64,000 bases of DNA from Mangrovibacter phragmitis (GTDB taxonomy: Bacteria > Pseudomonadota > Gammaproteobacteria > Enterobacterales > Enterobacteriaceae): contig NZ_LYRP01000033.1 in assembly GCF_001655675.1 (NCBI RefSeq), positions 62,001 to 126,000 of the forward strand, written 5' to 3'. Each line of letters opens with the position of its first letter. Positions within the stretch are counted from its first letter, which is position 1. A program made the position numbers and the translations under genes. The notes below the pieces were generated by a model. The model was not told the origin of the DNA, ran no database searches, and was given only the letters and a program-made list of their open reading frames with translations. Positions 7,568-16,082 of this stretch are shown here, piece by piece.

Positions 7568-8812
7568 TTAACGCAGTCGTGCCGCGCTTTTATCTACGGC
7601 TTTCATGGCGTCTTGTGGTGTGGCTTTGCCTTGTAATACCGCCTGGAGTTGTTGCTGCAGGGTATTAGACAGGCGTGAATAGTCTGCTGTTTCCGGGCGG
7701 GAAAGCATGACATTCAACGAAGTATCCGCGGCTTTAATCAGGCTTTCCTGTCCCTGAGCGACCGTCGGGTCGGTATAAGACGCTTTCCAGATGGGCAGGC
7801 TCAGTTTGGCGTATTTATCCTGTACCGGTTGTGACGTGATGTAGCTGATAAACTGCCATGCCTGTTCCGGATGCTGGCTGCCCTGCGTGATACCTAACCC
7901 CATCGAGCCATTTACCGCACCGGCTTTGCCAGGCGCATCACCCGGGGCAGGCATAATTGCGACATCACCTGCCACTTTGCTCTGTTTCGGGTCATTTGCC
8001 ATGTTGTACATGTAGGTCCAGTTCAGGGCGAATGCGGCATCACCATTAGAGAAGGCTTTACGCACATCTTCTTCAAGGTATTCGCGTGAAGCCGGGTTAG
8101 TCAGGCCTTCATCCAGCGAGCTTTTCATCAGTTTCAGCGCAGCGAGCGAAGCCGGGGAACTGAAATCCAGTTTGCCGTTGTGATAGAAGCTGCCGCCAAA
8201 ACCCGATACCAGCGTGGTGTAATCACACACCAGGGCTTCAGATTGTGACCAGCTCCAGACCAGCGGATATTTCACAATGCCCTTGTCTTTAATGATTTTG
8301 GCATCGTCCATTACCTGCTGCCAGGTGGCTGGCGGCTGGGTTATCCCGGCCTTACTGAGCATGGCTTTGTTGTAGTAGAGATATTTGGTATCCAGAATCC
8401 ACGGCATACCCAACGTTTTCCCTTTATAAACCACGGTGTTCATGGCTCCCGGAAAAATCTTTTCACGTTCAGTATCGGGAATACGTGCACTGACATCCTT
8501 CAGCAGGTTAAAGCGGGTAAATTCTGCCGGCCAGATAGCATCAAACAGCACAACATCGTAGCCATTGGTGCCTGCGCCCCGGGCCGCGACAATTTTGTCA
8601 TGCAGCGCCTCATAAGGTACAAACTCCAGGTTGACGTGAATATCCGGGTGCTGTTTTTGGAAATCACTGGTCATGGCACGAATATCGTTTTCGCTGTAGG
8701 CTGCCTGGGTCATAAATAACGCGTTGATTTGTGTGGCGGCTGTGGCGCTGGTACAAACAGCAAGCATAGCCAGCAGGGTGAGGCGGAAGCGGTGTATGCT
8801 GTGGTGACTCAT
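7568..8812 (-). CDS. Sugar ABC transporter periplasmic substrate-binding protein (414 aa)
   Basis: This is an extracellular solute-binding protein of the family-1 (maltose or glycerol-phosphate binding) type. It begins with a signal peptide (RFRLTLLAMLAVCTSATA, cleavage likely after ATA near residue 25). The mature start has the typical pattern of a short strand followed by a helix ending FQKQHPDIHVNLEFVPY, then YDVVLFDAIWPAEF and the hinge-region motif ALNWTYMYNMANDP. It is the first gene of the importer operon, as usual for the most abundant component, and reads away from the ROK regulator across an intergenic region with a palindromic operator. The ligand is unknown. Confidence 0.9.
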   Translation of the reverse strand: MSHHSIHRFRLTLLAMLAVCTSATAATQINALFMTQAAYSENDIRAMTSDFQKQHPDIHVNLEFVPYEALHDKIVAARGAGTNGYDVVLFDAIWPAEFTRFNLLKDVSARIPDTEREKIFPGAMNTVVYKGKTLGMPWILDTKYLYYNKAMLSKAGITQPPATWQQVMDDAKIIKDKGIVKYPLVWSWSQSEALVCDYTTLVSGFGGSFYHNGKLDFSSPASLAALKLMKSSLDEGLTNPASREYLEEDVRKAFSNGDAAFALNWTYMYNMANDPKQSKVAGDVAIMPAPGDAPGKAGAVNGSMGLGITQGSQHPEQAWQFISYITSQPVQDKYAKLSLPIWKASYTDPTVAQGQESLIKAADTSLNVMLSRPETADYSRLSNTLQQQLQAVLQGKATPQDAMKAVDKSAARLR

Positions 8813-8897
8813 GGTGTTCTCCCCCAGCCCTGTTTCCCTGGTGGCTTTTTTTTGCTGTGAGCAACCGGGTGACAGGGCGTAAAACCGTTTATGATTT

Positions 8898-8922
8898 ATT
8901 AAATCAATTTGATTGATTTAAT
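8898..8922. promoter_or_regulatory. Palindromic operator in the divergent sugar-transport/ROK intergenic region
   Basis: ATTAAATCAA-TTTGA-TTGATTTAAT is a perfect 10-bp inverted repeat around a 5-bp centre, about 85 bp before the binding-protein gene and 150 bp before the ROK gene. ROK repressors such as Mlc and NagC bind AT-rich palindromes of about this size, so this is the best candidate binding site for the ROK protein at 9076. The palindrome is seen; the binding is inferred. Confidence 0.6.
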
Positions 8923-8968
8923 CAGGATGACAAAAAGGTCAGGCTGACGCCTTCACTGAGTATAGTCG

Positions 8969-9013
8969 AAGCAAGCTTTATGCCAGTCGCTGAGCAGGGC
9001 ATAAAGTTTGCTT
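8969..9013 (+). repeat. 16-bp inverted repeat before the ROK regulator
   Basis: AAGCAAGCTTTATGCC (8969-8984) and GGCATAAAGTTTGCTT (8998-9013) are complementary at 15 of 16 positions around a 13-bp loop. The hairpin ends about 60 bp before the ROK start. It could be a second operator, or a leader hairpin or attenuator for the regulator gene; there is no T-tract. Confidence 0.5.
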
Positions 9014-9075
9014 AACCGTTGCTATCCGCCAGGGGGCAGAAGATACTGCCCGCAGGGCCGCCAGGAAAGGAACAG

Positions 9076-10248
9076 ATGAAGACCTCAGGAACCAACCTCG
9101 AACACGCGCGCGCGCATAACCGGCGAGTGGTTATTGAAACTATTCGGCTACATGGTGAACTGACACGGGCAGAGCTGGCGCGGCTTACCGCGCTGACGCC
9201 GCAAACCGTTTCAAATATTGTGGCGGAACTACAGCAGGCAGAAATTTTACTCAGCCATGCGCCACGCAAAGTGACCGGGCGTGGTCAACCGGCGGTTCCG
9301 GTAAGCCTGAATCCGGCCAGCGCCTGGTCGGTAGGGATTCATCTGGATCACCAGACTTTAATTATTGTGCTGGTGGATTTATCCGGTGAAATTCATTTCC
9401 GGCGACTCATTATGGTGCAAAAGCCTCAACCCGATGCCACATTTGTGCGCATTATGGCGGTGATTAATGAGATTAAAGCCTTGCCGGGGCTGGACTGGCA
9501 AAAAGTGCTGGGTGTCGGGGTGGTAATGCCCGGGCCGTTTGGTGTGGAAGGCATTTCCTCTGCCGGGCCGACAACGCTTAATGGCTGGCAGCATGTCGAT
9601 GTTGCCGCTACGCTCTCTGCGCTTATTGGTCTGCCCGTCACACTGGAAAATGACGCCACGGTTGCGGCAATTGGTGAGCGTTTTCATGGTGTGGCCCGGC
9701 AACTGAGTTCGTTTATTTACCTGTATATTGGCACTGGCCTGGGAGCCGGTATTTTTACCGATGGCCATATTTATTCCGGTCATGCACATAATGCGGGGGA
9801 AGTGGGGCACATCGTGGTTCAGCCGGGTGGTAAGGCCTGTTATTGCGGGAACCATGGCTGCCTTGAGCGCTATGTCTCTTTGCAGGCGGCGTATGAGTTT
9901 TGTGGCCTTGACCCCTACCAGGCGCTGCCCGATGACTTGCTGGCTGTAGATGACTCACTGTTTGACCGCTGGGTGGAGACGGCGCTGCCACCTCTGCGCC
10001 AGGCGATCAATATACTGGAGTGTATTTTTGATGCGCAGACCGTGGTTGTGGGCGGTATGATGCCAGCGCCTTTGCTGGAGAAAGTGCTGGCACGCCTGCC
10101 ACCGTTTTACCAGTCGGTACGTGGGCGTTACCTGGATGGCATGCGGGTGAAAATGGGCATGTCGGGCATGGACACCGCAGCACTTGGGGCGGCGGCTCTG
10201 CCTATTTTTGACGAGTTTAACCCACAATTTCAGGTGCTGATGAAGTAG
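9076..10248 (+). CDS. ROK-family transcriptional regulator (390 aa)
   Basis: This is a repressor with an N-terminal winged helix (ELTRAELARLTALTPQTVSNIVAEL) joined to a sugar-kinase-like ROK domain. The ROK domain keeps the ligand motif LENDATVAAIGE, the glycine stretch YIGTGLGAGIF, the ExGH motif (AGEVGHIVV) and the zinc-binding cluster CYCGNHGCLE. Such proteins (NagC, Mlc, XylR) respond to a sugar or sugar phosphate. I chose the ATG at 9076 because AGGAAAGG precedes it by five bases; the longer frame from 9019 adds a GC-rich unlikely N-terminus. It is transcribed divergently from the sugar importer, so it is most likely the local repressor. Confidence 0.9.
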   Translation: MKTSGTNLEHARAHNRRVVIETIRLHGELTRAELARLTALTPQTVSNIVAELQQAEILLSHAPRKVTGRGQPAVPVSLNPASAWSVGIHLDHQTLIIVLVDLSGEIHFRRLIMVQKPQPDATFVRIMAVINEIKALPGLDWQKVLGVGVVMPGPFGVEGISSAGPTTLNGWQHVDVAATLSALIGLPVTLENDATVAAIGERFHGVARQLSSFIYLYIGTGLGAGIFTDGHIYSGHAHNAGEVGHIVVQPGGKACYCGNHGCLERYVSLQAAYEFCGLDPYQALPDDLLAVDDSLFDRWVETALPPLRQAINILECIFDAQTVVVGGMMPAPLLEKVLARLPPFYQSVRGRYLDGMRVKMGMSGMDTAALGAAALPIFDEFNPQFQVLMK

Positions 10249-10293
10249 GTGCCCAGCGCATTGGGAAAATGGGGCGTATTCACGGTGGTGTGT

Positions 10294-10324
10294 GAGCCAT
10301 GGGCAGGTGTTTCTGCCCCGGCTC
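10294..10324. terminator. Bidirectional terminator between ROK gene and cold-shock-domain gene
   Basis: GAGCC and GGCTC form the outer stem, and GGGCAG and CTGCCC the inner stem, around GTGTTT. TTAATA follows on the plus strand. It lies between two convergent stop codons. Confidence 0.6.
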
Positions 10325-10332
10325 TTAATACG

Positions 10333-10815
10333 TCAGACTTTGAGCATTTTCACTGTTGCATCAATGTCAATTTCATCTTCAGTGAAGATGAGCGTAGTTC
10401 CCTGAAAAGTGGTGATCGCCAGTTTTTTTACTGAGCGCATCTCGCCGCTTTTTTGTGCCGATTTCGGCCTGATGCTGTTCATCAGTATACCAACAGACAA
10501 CACTGCGTTTTCTTTATCAATTCGGGTGTCGACAGGCTCTTCTTCACTGTAAACCAGGTAAGACTTAATCGACGTGAGTTTTACGCGCTCACCGGCGATA
10601 TACAAGTATTTACTTTCCGGTTGCACTTTCACCGCAAAGGCTGATAACCCTTTGTTATTGGTGCCAGGTTCAAAAGTGACCGCCGCATCTTTCTTAATCA
10701 GCTCAGGGTTGGATACCTTGATGACATGGAAATAGCGATTATCGCCGTTTTCATCTTTGATAAAACCAAAGCCTTTGTCCTGGAACCAGGTTGTGATTGT
10801 TCCTTTCATGGTCAT
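10333..10815 (-). CDS. Cold-shock-domain protein with extra C-terminal domain (160 aa)
   Basis: The first 65 residues form a cold-shock (S1-like OB) domain: MKGTITTWFQDKGFGFIKDENGDNRYFHV, with an intact RNP1 (KGFGFI) and a variant RNP2 (YFHVIKV instead of VFVHFSA). It is therefore expected to bind single-stranded nucleic acid. Residues 70-160 are a second region (YLYIAGERVKLTSIKSYLVYSE, ending FTEDEIDIDATVKMLKV) that I cannot assign; it is not the hydrophobic DUF1294 domain often fused to CSDs. The start may be the second Met (10809). It is a single gene, convergent with the ROK regulator. Confidence 0.75.
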   Translation of the reverse strand: MTMKGTITTWFQDKGFGFIKDENGDNRYFHVIKVSNPELIKKDAAVTFEPGTNNKGLSAFAVKVQPESKYLYIAGERVKLTSIKSYLVYSEEEPVDTRIDKENAVLSVGILMNSIRPKSAQKSGEMRSVKKLAITTFQGTTLIFTEDEIDIDATVKMLKV

Positions 10816-11004
10816 TACCGCTTACTTACTCGTTGTTCACTCATTTCGCAGCGCGCAGTGTAAAGCACAATGCGCGGGCAGACTACGTCTTTGGTTTAAG
10901 TCTGACCGCTATCTTATGTAAAGGCGAGCCTGACAGGGAAATATTCAGGCGTGTTGATGCACCGGATGAGAAGGAATACTCTGCCTTTAATGCGCTTGCG
11001 GGCG

Positions 11005-11250
11005 TTATTCATTACCCCACTGGTTGAGGAAATTAGCAATTTCATCAATACGTTGTGCATTAATACCGGCTTCGGTTGCCATGTCTGCCTGCGCCTGCTC
11101 ACTAATTTCTTCGTTATTCATTAAACGGGTAATCAGCAACTGGAAGTAGTGTGCCAGCGCGTCACGTTCAGCCTCGCTGACAGCCTGTTCAGTTTCTGTC
11201 GAATACTCATCGACGATGTCATAAAACTTGAGCGGAATGGCCTGGTTCAT
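11005..11250 (-). CDS. ymjA: YmjA family small protein (DUF2543, 81 aa)
   Basis: This 81-residue soluble acidic protein ends [22 protein letters not shown], with [19 protein letters not shown] in the middle. Both stretches match my memory of E. coli YmjA (also 81 residues). Its function is not known. The longer frame adds 29 unlikely residues; GGGGAC before the ATG at 11250 supports the short start. It is monocistronic as far as can be seen. Confidence 0.8.
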   Translation of the reverse strand: MNQAIPLKFYDIVDEYSTETEQAVSEAERDALAHYFQLLITRLMNNEEISEQAQADMATEAGINAQRIDEIANFLNQWGNE

Positions 11251-11398
11251 TGGTTGTCCCCGGAGGTTAAGTTTGTGCCTGTGGGCTGGTTTAGTGCATT
11301 GGCGTGATAATACCATTCTTGCCAGGCTTTCTGGCACAAATTGCGTAAGCCTGCATTTGCTGGTGGTACTGTCTACCAGTCCGCCACGCCGAGCGATT

Positions 11399-12289
11399 TC
11401 ACTCGTGGCCGTTTAATATTTGTAGCAGCGTTTGCCGGGCGTGAGCCAGGCGTGGTTTGCGTAATGCACTGGGTAGCCAGATCAGGCTATAGCGAATTTC
11501 TGTGTTACTGACTGGTGCCAGTAACTGGCTGAGTTTTCCTTGTGTAATCTCGGTGCGGCATAAAAAACCAGGCATCGCTGTCCAGCCGAAACCTTTACAC
11601 AGCAGGCTGCGTTGCCCGCGTAAATCTTTTCCCACTACAGCAGGGAGCAGGGCTGAACTGGGGATCTTATTTTTATCCAGCCACTCTTTAATCAGCGACA
11701 GCTCAAGGTTGTAAGCCAGAAGCGGCTCCTTGAGTAAGTCGTGAGCGAAGTTGTTGCTTTGATTCAGACGGGCGGCAATCTCTGGTGAAGCGACAGCAAT
11801 AATGTTGTCTGTGAAAATGACTTCGCTTTTTAAGCGTGTATCGGTAACCGGGTGTGCGGTGATCCCCAGGTCACAGTGCCCTTCCAGCACCATCTGGGTA
11901 ACCTCAGGGCCATCTCCGGTGTGCAGATGTATCCGGATTCCACTCTGGAGTAATGGCAGAAGAACGTCTGCCAGCTTTTCAGCCATAAAGTCGGAGTGGC
12001 CAATAATTTGTAATGTGCCGGAGACATCCATCGAGCGCGCTCTGGCAGAGGCCAGTGCCGATTCTGCCGCATCGAGTTTATCGCCGATATCTGCCGCTAA
12101 GTCGTCAGCGGTTGCTGTCGGGACAACCCCCTGAGATTGCCGTTCAAACAGTGGCCTGCCTATTGCGACTTCCAGCCCACTGATATGTTGCGACACGGCA
12201 GGTTGTGTCAGGTTCAGAGCGCGGGCCGCTGCAGAAATGGAGTGCTGGCGGTAAACTTCCATAAATGTACGCAATCGTATTAAAGACAC
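11399..12289 (-). CDS. LysR-family transcriptional regulator (296 aa)
   Basis: An N-terminal winged helix-turn-helix ([35 protein letters not shown], residues 6-40) is followed by a periplasmic-binding-protein-like effector domain ([19 protein letters not shown]). Length is standard for LysR regulators. It is transcribed away from a small ORF remnant (12405-12576) and the DJ-1/PfpI gene at 12609, so those are the likely targets. The inducer is unknown. Confidence 0.9.
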   Translation of the reverse strand: MSLIRLRTFMEVYRQHSISAAARALNLTQPAVSQHISGLEVAIGRPLFERQSQGVVPTATADDLAADIGDKLDAAESALASARARSMDVSGTLQIIGHSDFMAEKLADVLLPLLQSGIRIHLHTGDGPEVTQMVLEGHCDLGITAHPVTDTRLKSEVIFTDNIIAVASPEIAARLNQSNNFAHDLLKEPLLAYNLELSLIKEWLDKNKIPSSALLPAVVGKDLRGQRSLLCKGFGWTAMPGFLCRTEITQGKLSQLLAPVSNTEIRYSLIWLPSALRKPRLAHARQTLLQILNGHE

Positions 12290-12404
12290 GCTTCACCCAT
12301 AAATTTATTTATGCCCCCGTGAAAATAGCGTTGTTACCACCTGAATGCCAGAATCTTTAAGCTGACTGCCATTAATCATCAAGACAACGGAACAGGTAAC
12401 TAAC

Positions 12405-12576
12405 ATGACGCCTCAACAACAGTTCGATGATTTGTCGGCCATTCTTCGCAACATGAAGGCGTTTCAGCCATGCCAGACTGGTCGTTGTTCAGGAGAGTGC
12501 CGGGCACGCTAATCTTCGCCTTCGCGCACCTTACCAGGAGAAAATCACTGCCGCCGAAGCATTTCTAAAAAATTAA
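12405..12576 (+). pseudogene. Remnant of a small gene between LysR and DJ-1 genes
   Basis: An ATG at 12405 with AGG upstream opens a 35-residue frame (MTPQQQFDDLSAILRNMKAF...) that stops at 12512. A second frame continues from about 12485 to 12576 and reads VVVQESAGHANLRLRAPYQE, then KITAAEAFLKN, protein-like up to a stop. The two halves look like one coding sequence broken by a frameshift, or the two ends of a gene with its middle deleted. I do not recognise the family. It might instead be a genuine 35-residue peptide. Confidence 0.4.
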
Positions 12577-12608
12577 ACCATCTGTACTGCCCATATTCAG
12601 GAGTAAAC

Positions 12609-13286
12609 ATGAAAATTTTAATGGTTCTGACTTCACATTCCGCATTAGGCAACACGGGTAAGAAAACCGGGTTTTGGCTGGAAGAGTTTGCGGCCCCTTA
12701 TTATGTCTTTAAGGATGCAGGCGCTGAAGTGGTACTGGCTTCACCAGCAGGAGGACAGCCGCCGCTGGATCCAAAAAGTGATTTGCCTGACTTCCAGACC
12801 GCGCTAACGGAACGTTTCAAAACAGATAAAGTTACCCAGGATGCGCTGGCGAATACAGTCAAACTGGAGACTGTATCGCAAGCGGATTTTGACACCGTAT
12901 TTTACCCAGGCGGCCACGGGCCATTATGGGATCTGGCTGAATCCAGCACATCCATTGAACTGATTGAGTCGTTCAACCGTGCCGGGAAGCCCATTGCGTT
13001 TGTGTGCCACGCGCCAGGTGTATTGCGCCATGTGAAAAATAACCAGGGTGAGTTGCTGATTAAAGGGCGTAATGTCACCGGTTTTACTAATAGTGAAGAA
13101 GACGCTGTTGAATTAACTCATGTGGTTCCTTTCCTGATTGAAGATGAGTTTATTGCAGCGGGTGCTCATTATTCTAAAGGCCCGGACTGGATGCCCTATG
13201 TTGTGGAAGATGGCAACCTGATAACCGGGCAGAACCCTGCAAGTTCAGAAGCTGTGGCTGCCGCTTTACTGAAAAAAGTGCAGTAA
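12609..13286 (+). CDS. DJ-1/PfpI family protein, class I glutamine amidotransferase-like (225 aa)
   Basis: This protein has the DJ-1/PfpI fold with the nucleophile elbow FVCHAPGVL (Cys near residue 135), preceded by FYPGGHGPLWDL and a Glu-containing N-terminal region (GFWLEEFAAPYYVF), the pattern of the Hsp31-like subgroup. Members act as chaperones or glyoxalases, converting methylglyoxal to lactate without glutathione. A strong ribosome site (AGGAGTAAAC) precedes the ATG. It lies divergent to a LysR gene, which suggests induction by reactive aldehydes or electrophiles; this is inference. Confidence 0.85.
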   Translation: MKILMVLTSHSALGNTGKKTGFWLEEFAAPYYVFKDAGAEVVLASPAGGQPPLDPKSDLPDFQTALTERFKTDKVTQDALANTVKLETVSQADFDTVFYPGGHGPLWDLAESSTSIELIESFNRAGKPIAFVCHAPGVLRHVKNNQGELLIKGRNVTGFTNSEEDAVELTHVVPFLIEDEFIAAGAHYSKGPDWMPYVVEDGNLITGQNPASSEAVAAALLKKVQ

Positions 13287-13313
13287 CGCGCGCGAAGGCC
13301 TGGGTCACCCGTT

Positions 13314-13343
13314 GAGTGCACTGGTATGCATGCCAGTGCACTC
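13314..13343. terminator. Strong hairpin after the DJ-1 gene
   Basis: GAGTGCACTGG (13314-13324) and CCAGTGCACTC (13333-13343) are perfect 11-bp arms with an 8-bp loop. It lies 28 bp after the DJ-1 stop codon and has no T-tract, so it may be a weak terminator or an mRNA end-stabilising stem. Confidence 0.5.
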
Positions 13344-13405
13344 GGGTATACTTGCGGAGCGATTGAGTAGATCCCCTGCTTCTGTATTGTTTTGTAAATT
13401 GTTTT

Positions 13406-13434
13406 TTGCATTTTACCCGCCATAACGGTATAAC
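13406..13434 (+). promoter_or_regulatory. Sigma70 promoter of mmuPM
   Basis: TTGCAT, 17 bases, TATAAC. It sits directly before the MetJ operator and 46 bp before the mmuP start. Confidence 0.65.
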
Positions 13435-13445
13435 AGACATCATTC

Positions 13446-13469
13446 GGAAGTTTAGACGTCTATACGTTC
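13446..13469 (+). promoter_or_regulatory. MetJ operator (three tandem met boxes) before mmuP
   Basis: There are three adjoining 8-bp units: GGAAGTTT, AGACGTCT and ATACGTTC. The middle one is the perfect met-box consensus; the outer two match 5 of 8. MetJ with S-adenosylmethionine binds tandem met boxes, so methionine should repress mmuPM. The position over the transcription start fits repression. Confidence 0.75.
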
Positions 13470-13479
13470 AGAAGGTAAT

Positions 13480-14916
13480 ATGCAGGACTCCACCACCACA
13501 TCGCACGCAGCCCAGGGGCAGGAAGAAGGGCGGCTTAAGCGCACCATGAAAACCCGCCACCTGATTATGCTCTCTTTAGGGGGCGTGATTGGTACCGGGC
13601 TGTTTTTTAACACGGGCTATATTATTTCTACCACTGGCGCACTGGGCACGTTACTGGCGTATTTGATAGGCGCACTGGTTGTCTGGCTGGTGATGCAATG
13701 CCTGGGTGAGCTTTCTGTCGCCATGCCGGAAACGGGGGCATTCCATGTGTATTCAGCCCGCTACCTTGGCCCGGCAACGGGGTATACTGTCGCCTGGCTG
13801 TACTGGCTTACCTGGACTGTTGCATTAGGGTCGAGTTTTACCGCGGCCGGTTTTTGTATGCAGTACTGGTTTCCGCAGGTGCCAGTCTGGGTGTGGTGCC
13901 TGGTTTTTTGTGTGCTGATCTTCGGCCTGAATGTGGTGTCTACCCGTTTTTTTGCCGAAGGGGAGTTCTGGTTCTCAATTATTAAAGTTATCACTATTGT
14001 GGCGTTTATTGTGCTGGGTGCCGCAGCCATCTTCGGTTTTCTGCCAATGAAAGATGGTTCTCCGGCTCCGTTACTACACAATATTACCAATAATGGCTGG
14101 TTTCCTCATGGTGGACTGCCCATTTTGATGACGATGGTTGCGGTGAACTTCGCGTTTTCCGGAACAGAGTTAATCGGCATTGCTGCCGGTGAAACGGAAA
14201 ACCCACAAAAAGTGATCCCGGTTGCCATTCGCACCACTATTGCCCGGTTGATAATCTTTTTTATTGGCACTGTTTTTGTGCTGGCGGCATTAATTCCCGC
14301 GGAACAGGCGGGTGTGGTGAAAAGCCCGTTTGTGCTGGTGTTTGAGAAAGTGGGGATCCCTGGTGCTGCGGATATCTTTAACTTCGTCATCCTCACGGCG
14401 ATTCTCTCTGCCGCTAACTCCGGGTTGTATGCTTCCGGCCGCATGCTGTGGTCGTTGTCCCGTGAACGCACGCTACCGGCCTGTTTCTCCCGCCTTACCC
14501 GCCGTGGTGTGCCACTCACTGCATTATCTGTAAGCATGCTGGGCGGTGTGCTGGCGCTGTTTTCCAGCGTGGTTGCCCCCGACACCGTGTACGTGGCGCT
14601 TTCGGCGATTTCCGGGTTTGCCGTGGTGGCGGTGTGGTTGAGTATTTGTGCTGCGCATTATGTGTTCCGCCGCCAGCATATTGCCGCCGGGCGGGCATTA
14701 AGTGAATTACATTACCGCGCTCCCTGGTTCCCGGTGACACCAGTGTTAGGGTTTGTTCTGTGCCTGTTAGCTTGTGTTGGCCTGGCGTTTGACCCGGAGC
14801 AGCGCATTGCATTATGGTGCGGGCTGCCGTTTGTTGCCCTGTGCTACGGCGTTTATTACCTCACTCAGTATCTGGCAAAACGTAACCAACCGGAGGTGGA
14901 ACATGTCACTGATTGA
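13480..14916 (+). CDS. mmuP: S-methylmethionine permease
   Basis: This is an amino-acid permease of the APC superfamily with 12 predicted helices (478 aa). The first helix motif [20 protein letters not shown] and the substrate-region segment [17 protein letters not shown] are typical of the AAT group. Its identity as MmuP rests on the 14-bp overlap with a homocysteine S-methyltransferase gene (mmuM) and on the MetJ operator upstream. It would import S-methylmethionine, which MmuM then uses to methylate homocysteine to methionine. The N-terminus is hydrophilic, and the start at 13480 follows AGAAGGTAAT. Confidence 0.85.
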   Translation: MQDSTTTSHAAQGQEEGRLKRTMKTRHLIMLSLGGVIGTGLFFNTGYIISTTGALGTLLAYLIGALVVWLVMQCLGELSVAMPETGAFHVYSARYLGPATGYTVAWLYWLTWTVALGSSFTAAGFCMQYWFPQVPVWVWCLVFCVLIFGLNVVSTRFFAEGEFWFSIIKVITIVAFIVLGAAAIFGFLPMKDGSPAPLLHNITNNGWFPHGGLPILMTMVAVNFAFSGTELIGIAAGETENPQKVIPVAIRTTIARLIIFFIGTVFVLAALIPAEQAGVVKSPFVLVFEKVGIPGAADIFNFVILTAILSAANSGLYASGRMLWSLSRERTLPACFSRLTRRGVPLTALSVSMLGGVLALFSSVVAPDTVYVALSAISGFAVVAVWLSICAAHYVFRRQHIAAGRALSELHYRAPWFPVTPVLGFVLCLLACVGLAFDPEQRIALWCGLPFVALCYGVYYLTQYLAKRNQPEVEHVTD

Positions 14917-15847
14917 TCCCGTACAACACGCGTTACAACACAGCCCTTTTTTAGTGCTGGACGGCGCAATGGCAACGGAACTGGAAAGCCGGGGATGCAA
15001 TCTGGCAGACAGCCTCTGGTCAGCGAAAGTACTGCTGGAAAACCCACAACTGATTTACCAGGTTCACCTGGATTATTTCCGTGCCGGGGCACAGGTTGCC
15101 ATCACGGCCAGTTACCAGGCCACGCCTGCCGGGTTTGCTGCACGCGGCATCAGCCATGAGCAATCACTGGAATTAATTACCCAAAGTGCACGCCTTGCCT
15201 GCCAGGCGCGTGAGGATTACCTGGCAGAACATTCAGGTTCCCCGGCGTTACTGGTGGCCGGTTCTGTTGGCCCCTATGGCGCTTTTCTGGCAGACGGCTC
15301 TGAGTACCGTGGTGATTACCAGCGAACAGCTGTGGAGTTTCAGGATTTTCACCGCCCGCGTATTGCGGCTTTGGTTGAGGGTGGTGTGGATCTGCTGGCT
15401 TGTGAAACACAGCCTTCTTTTGCTGAAACCCAGGCGTTAGTTGGTTTACTGGTACACGAGTTTCCTGCGCTGCCAGCCTGGTTCTCATTTACGCTGCGTG
15501 ACAGTGAGCACCTGAGCGATGGCACGCCGTTAGCCACAGTGGTGAGTTTTCTGAAAGATTACCCGCAGGTGATTGCGCTGGGCGTGAACTGCATTGCGCT
15601 GGAGAAAACCACGGCTGCGTTAACCATACTTCACCAACTGACTGCGTTGCCACTGGTGGTGTACCCCAATTCAGGCGAACAATACGATGCCGTGACCAAA
15701 ACCTGGCACCACAGTGGTGAAGCCTGCCACCAACTGGCTCACTATTTACCAGACTGGCTGGCAAGCGGTGCCCGGTTAATTGGCGGCTGTTGCCGTACCA
15801 CACCGGCGGATATCGCAAGCATTGCGGCCGGAGCACACAGCCATTAA
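14903..15847 (+). CDS. mmuM: Homocysteine S-methyltransferase
   Basis: This cytoplasmic zinc enzyme transfers a methyl group from S-methylmethionine (or SAM) to homocysteine to make methionine. Signatures are [15 protein letters not shown] at the N-terminus, [20 protein letters not shown], and the three zinc cysteines in GVNC and GGCCRTTP. Its 314 residues match MmuM length. The start at 14903 is set by CGGAGGTGG just upstream and by the homologous beginning [11 protein letters not shown]; the frame is open further upstream but that part overlaps mmuP. The genes overlap by 14 bp, so they are co-translated. Confidence 0.93.
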   Translation: MSLIDPVQHALQHSPFLVLDGAMATELESRGCNLADSLWSAKVLLENPQLIYQVHLDYFRAGAQVAITASYQATPAGFAARGISHEQSLELITQSARLACQAREDYLAEHSGSPALLVAGSVGPYGAFLADGSEYRGDYQRTAVEFQDFHRPRIAALVEGGVDLLACETQPSFAETQALVGLLVHEFPALPAWFSFTLRDSEHLSDGTPLATVVSFLKDYPQVIALGVNCIALEKTTAALTILHQLTALPLVVYPNSGEQYDAVTKTWHHSGEACHQLAHYLPDWLASGARLIGGCCRTTPADIASIAAGAHSH

Positions 15848-15862
15848 TGCTGGCAGATAAAA

Positions 15863-15886
15863 AGGCCCATCCGGGTGGATGGGCCA
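15863..15886. terminator. Terminator hairpin, first of two identical copies flanking element copy 2
   Basis: GGCCCATCC-GGGT-GGATGGGCC forms a 9-bp stem; with one flanking A on each side, 24 bases are repeated exactly at 16028-16051. The A-run just before it (TAAAAA) becomes a U-tract on the minus strand, so this copy is the functional terminator for the DedA gene. It also follows mmuM by about 16 bp. Confidence 0.8.
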
Positions 15887-16027
15887 GAGCCTGATGGCAA
15901 ACCTCATGTCCGCACAGAACGAGAGGGTGTCAGCCAATAAAAAAAACGGAAAATCAATTCATTGATTTTCGCCCGCTAACTAAAAAGAAGGGAAAACCAC
16001 GCTTTTCCCTTCTTTTTCATCAAGCTG
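15887..16027 (+). mobile_element. 141-bp terminator-associated repeat element, copy 2 (MITE-like)
   Basis: This copy is the same length and orientation as copy 1, beginning GAGCCTGATGGC and ending CATCAAGCTG. In the third internal stem the left arm reads AAGAAGGGAAAA and the right arm TTTTCCCTTCTT, where copy 1 has AAGAAGGAAAAA and TTTTTCCTTCTT. One base pair therefore changed on both sides, from A-T to G-C. In the left stem GGCA faces TGTC, still pairable through G-U. It is flanked by exact copies of the local terminator hairpin. No ORF. Confidence 0.8.
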
Positions 16028-16051
16028 AGGCCCATCCGGGTGGATGGGCCA
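16028..16051. terminator. Terminator hairpin, second identical copy beside element copy 2
   Basis: An exact 24-bp repeat of 15863-15886. It lies about 30 bp beyond the DedA gene stop and has no T-tract in the plus direction (AGAACAGG). Confidence 0.75.
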
Positions 16052-16082
16052 GAACAGGTAAAGTGGTGCACCACAAACCCCG

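Noticed and set aside
9379-9855. A 158-codon minus-strand frame inside the ROK regulator gene
   Set aside because: Shadow of the ROK frame; no ribosome site and no recognisable domain.
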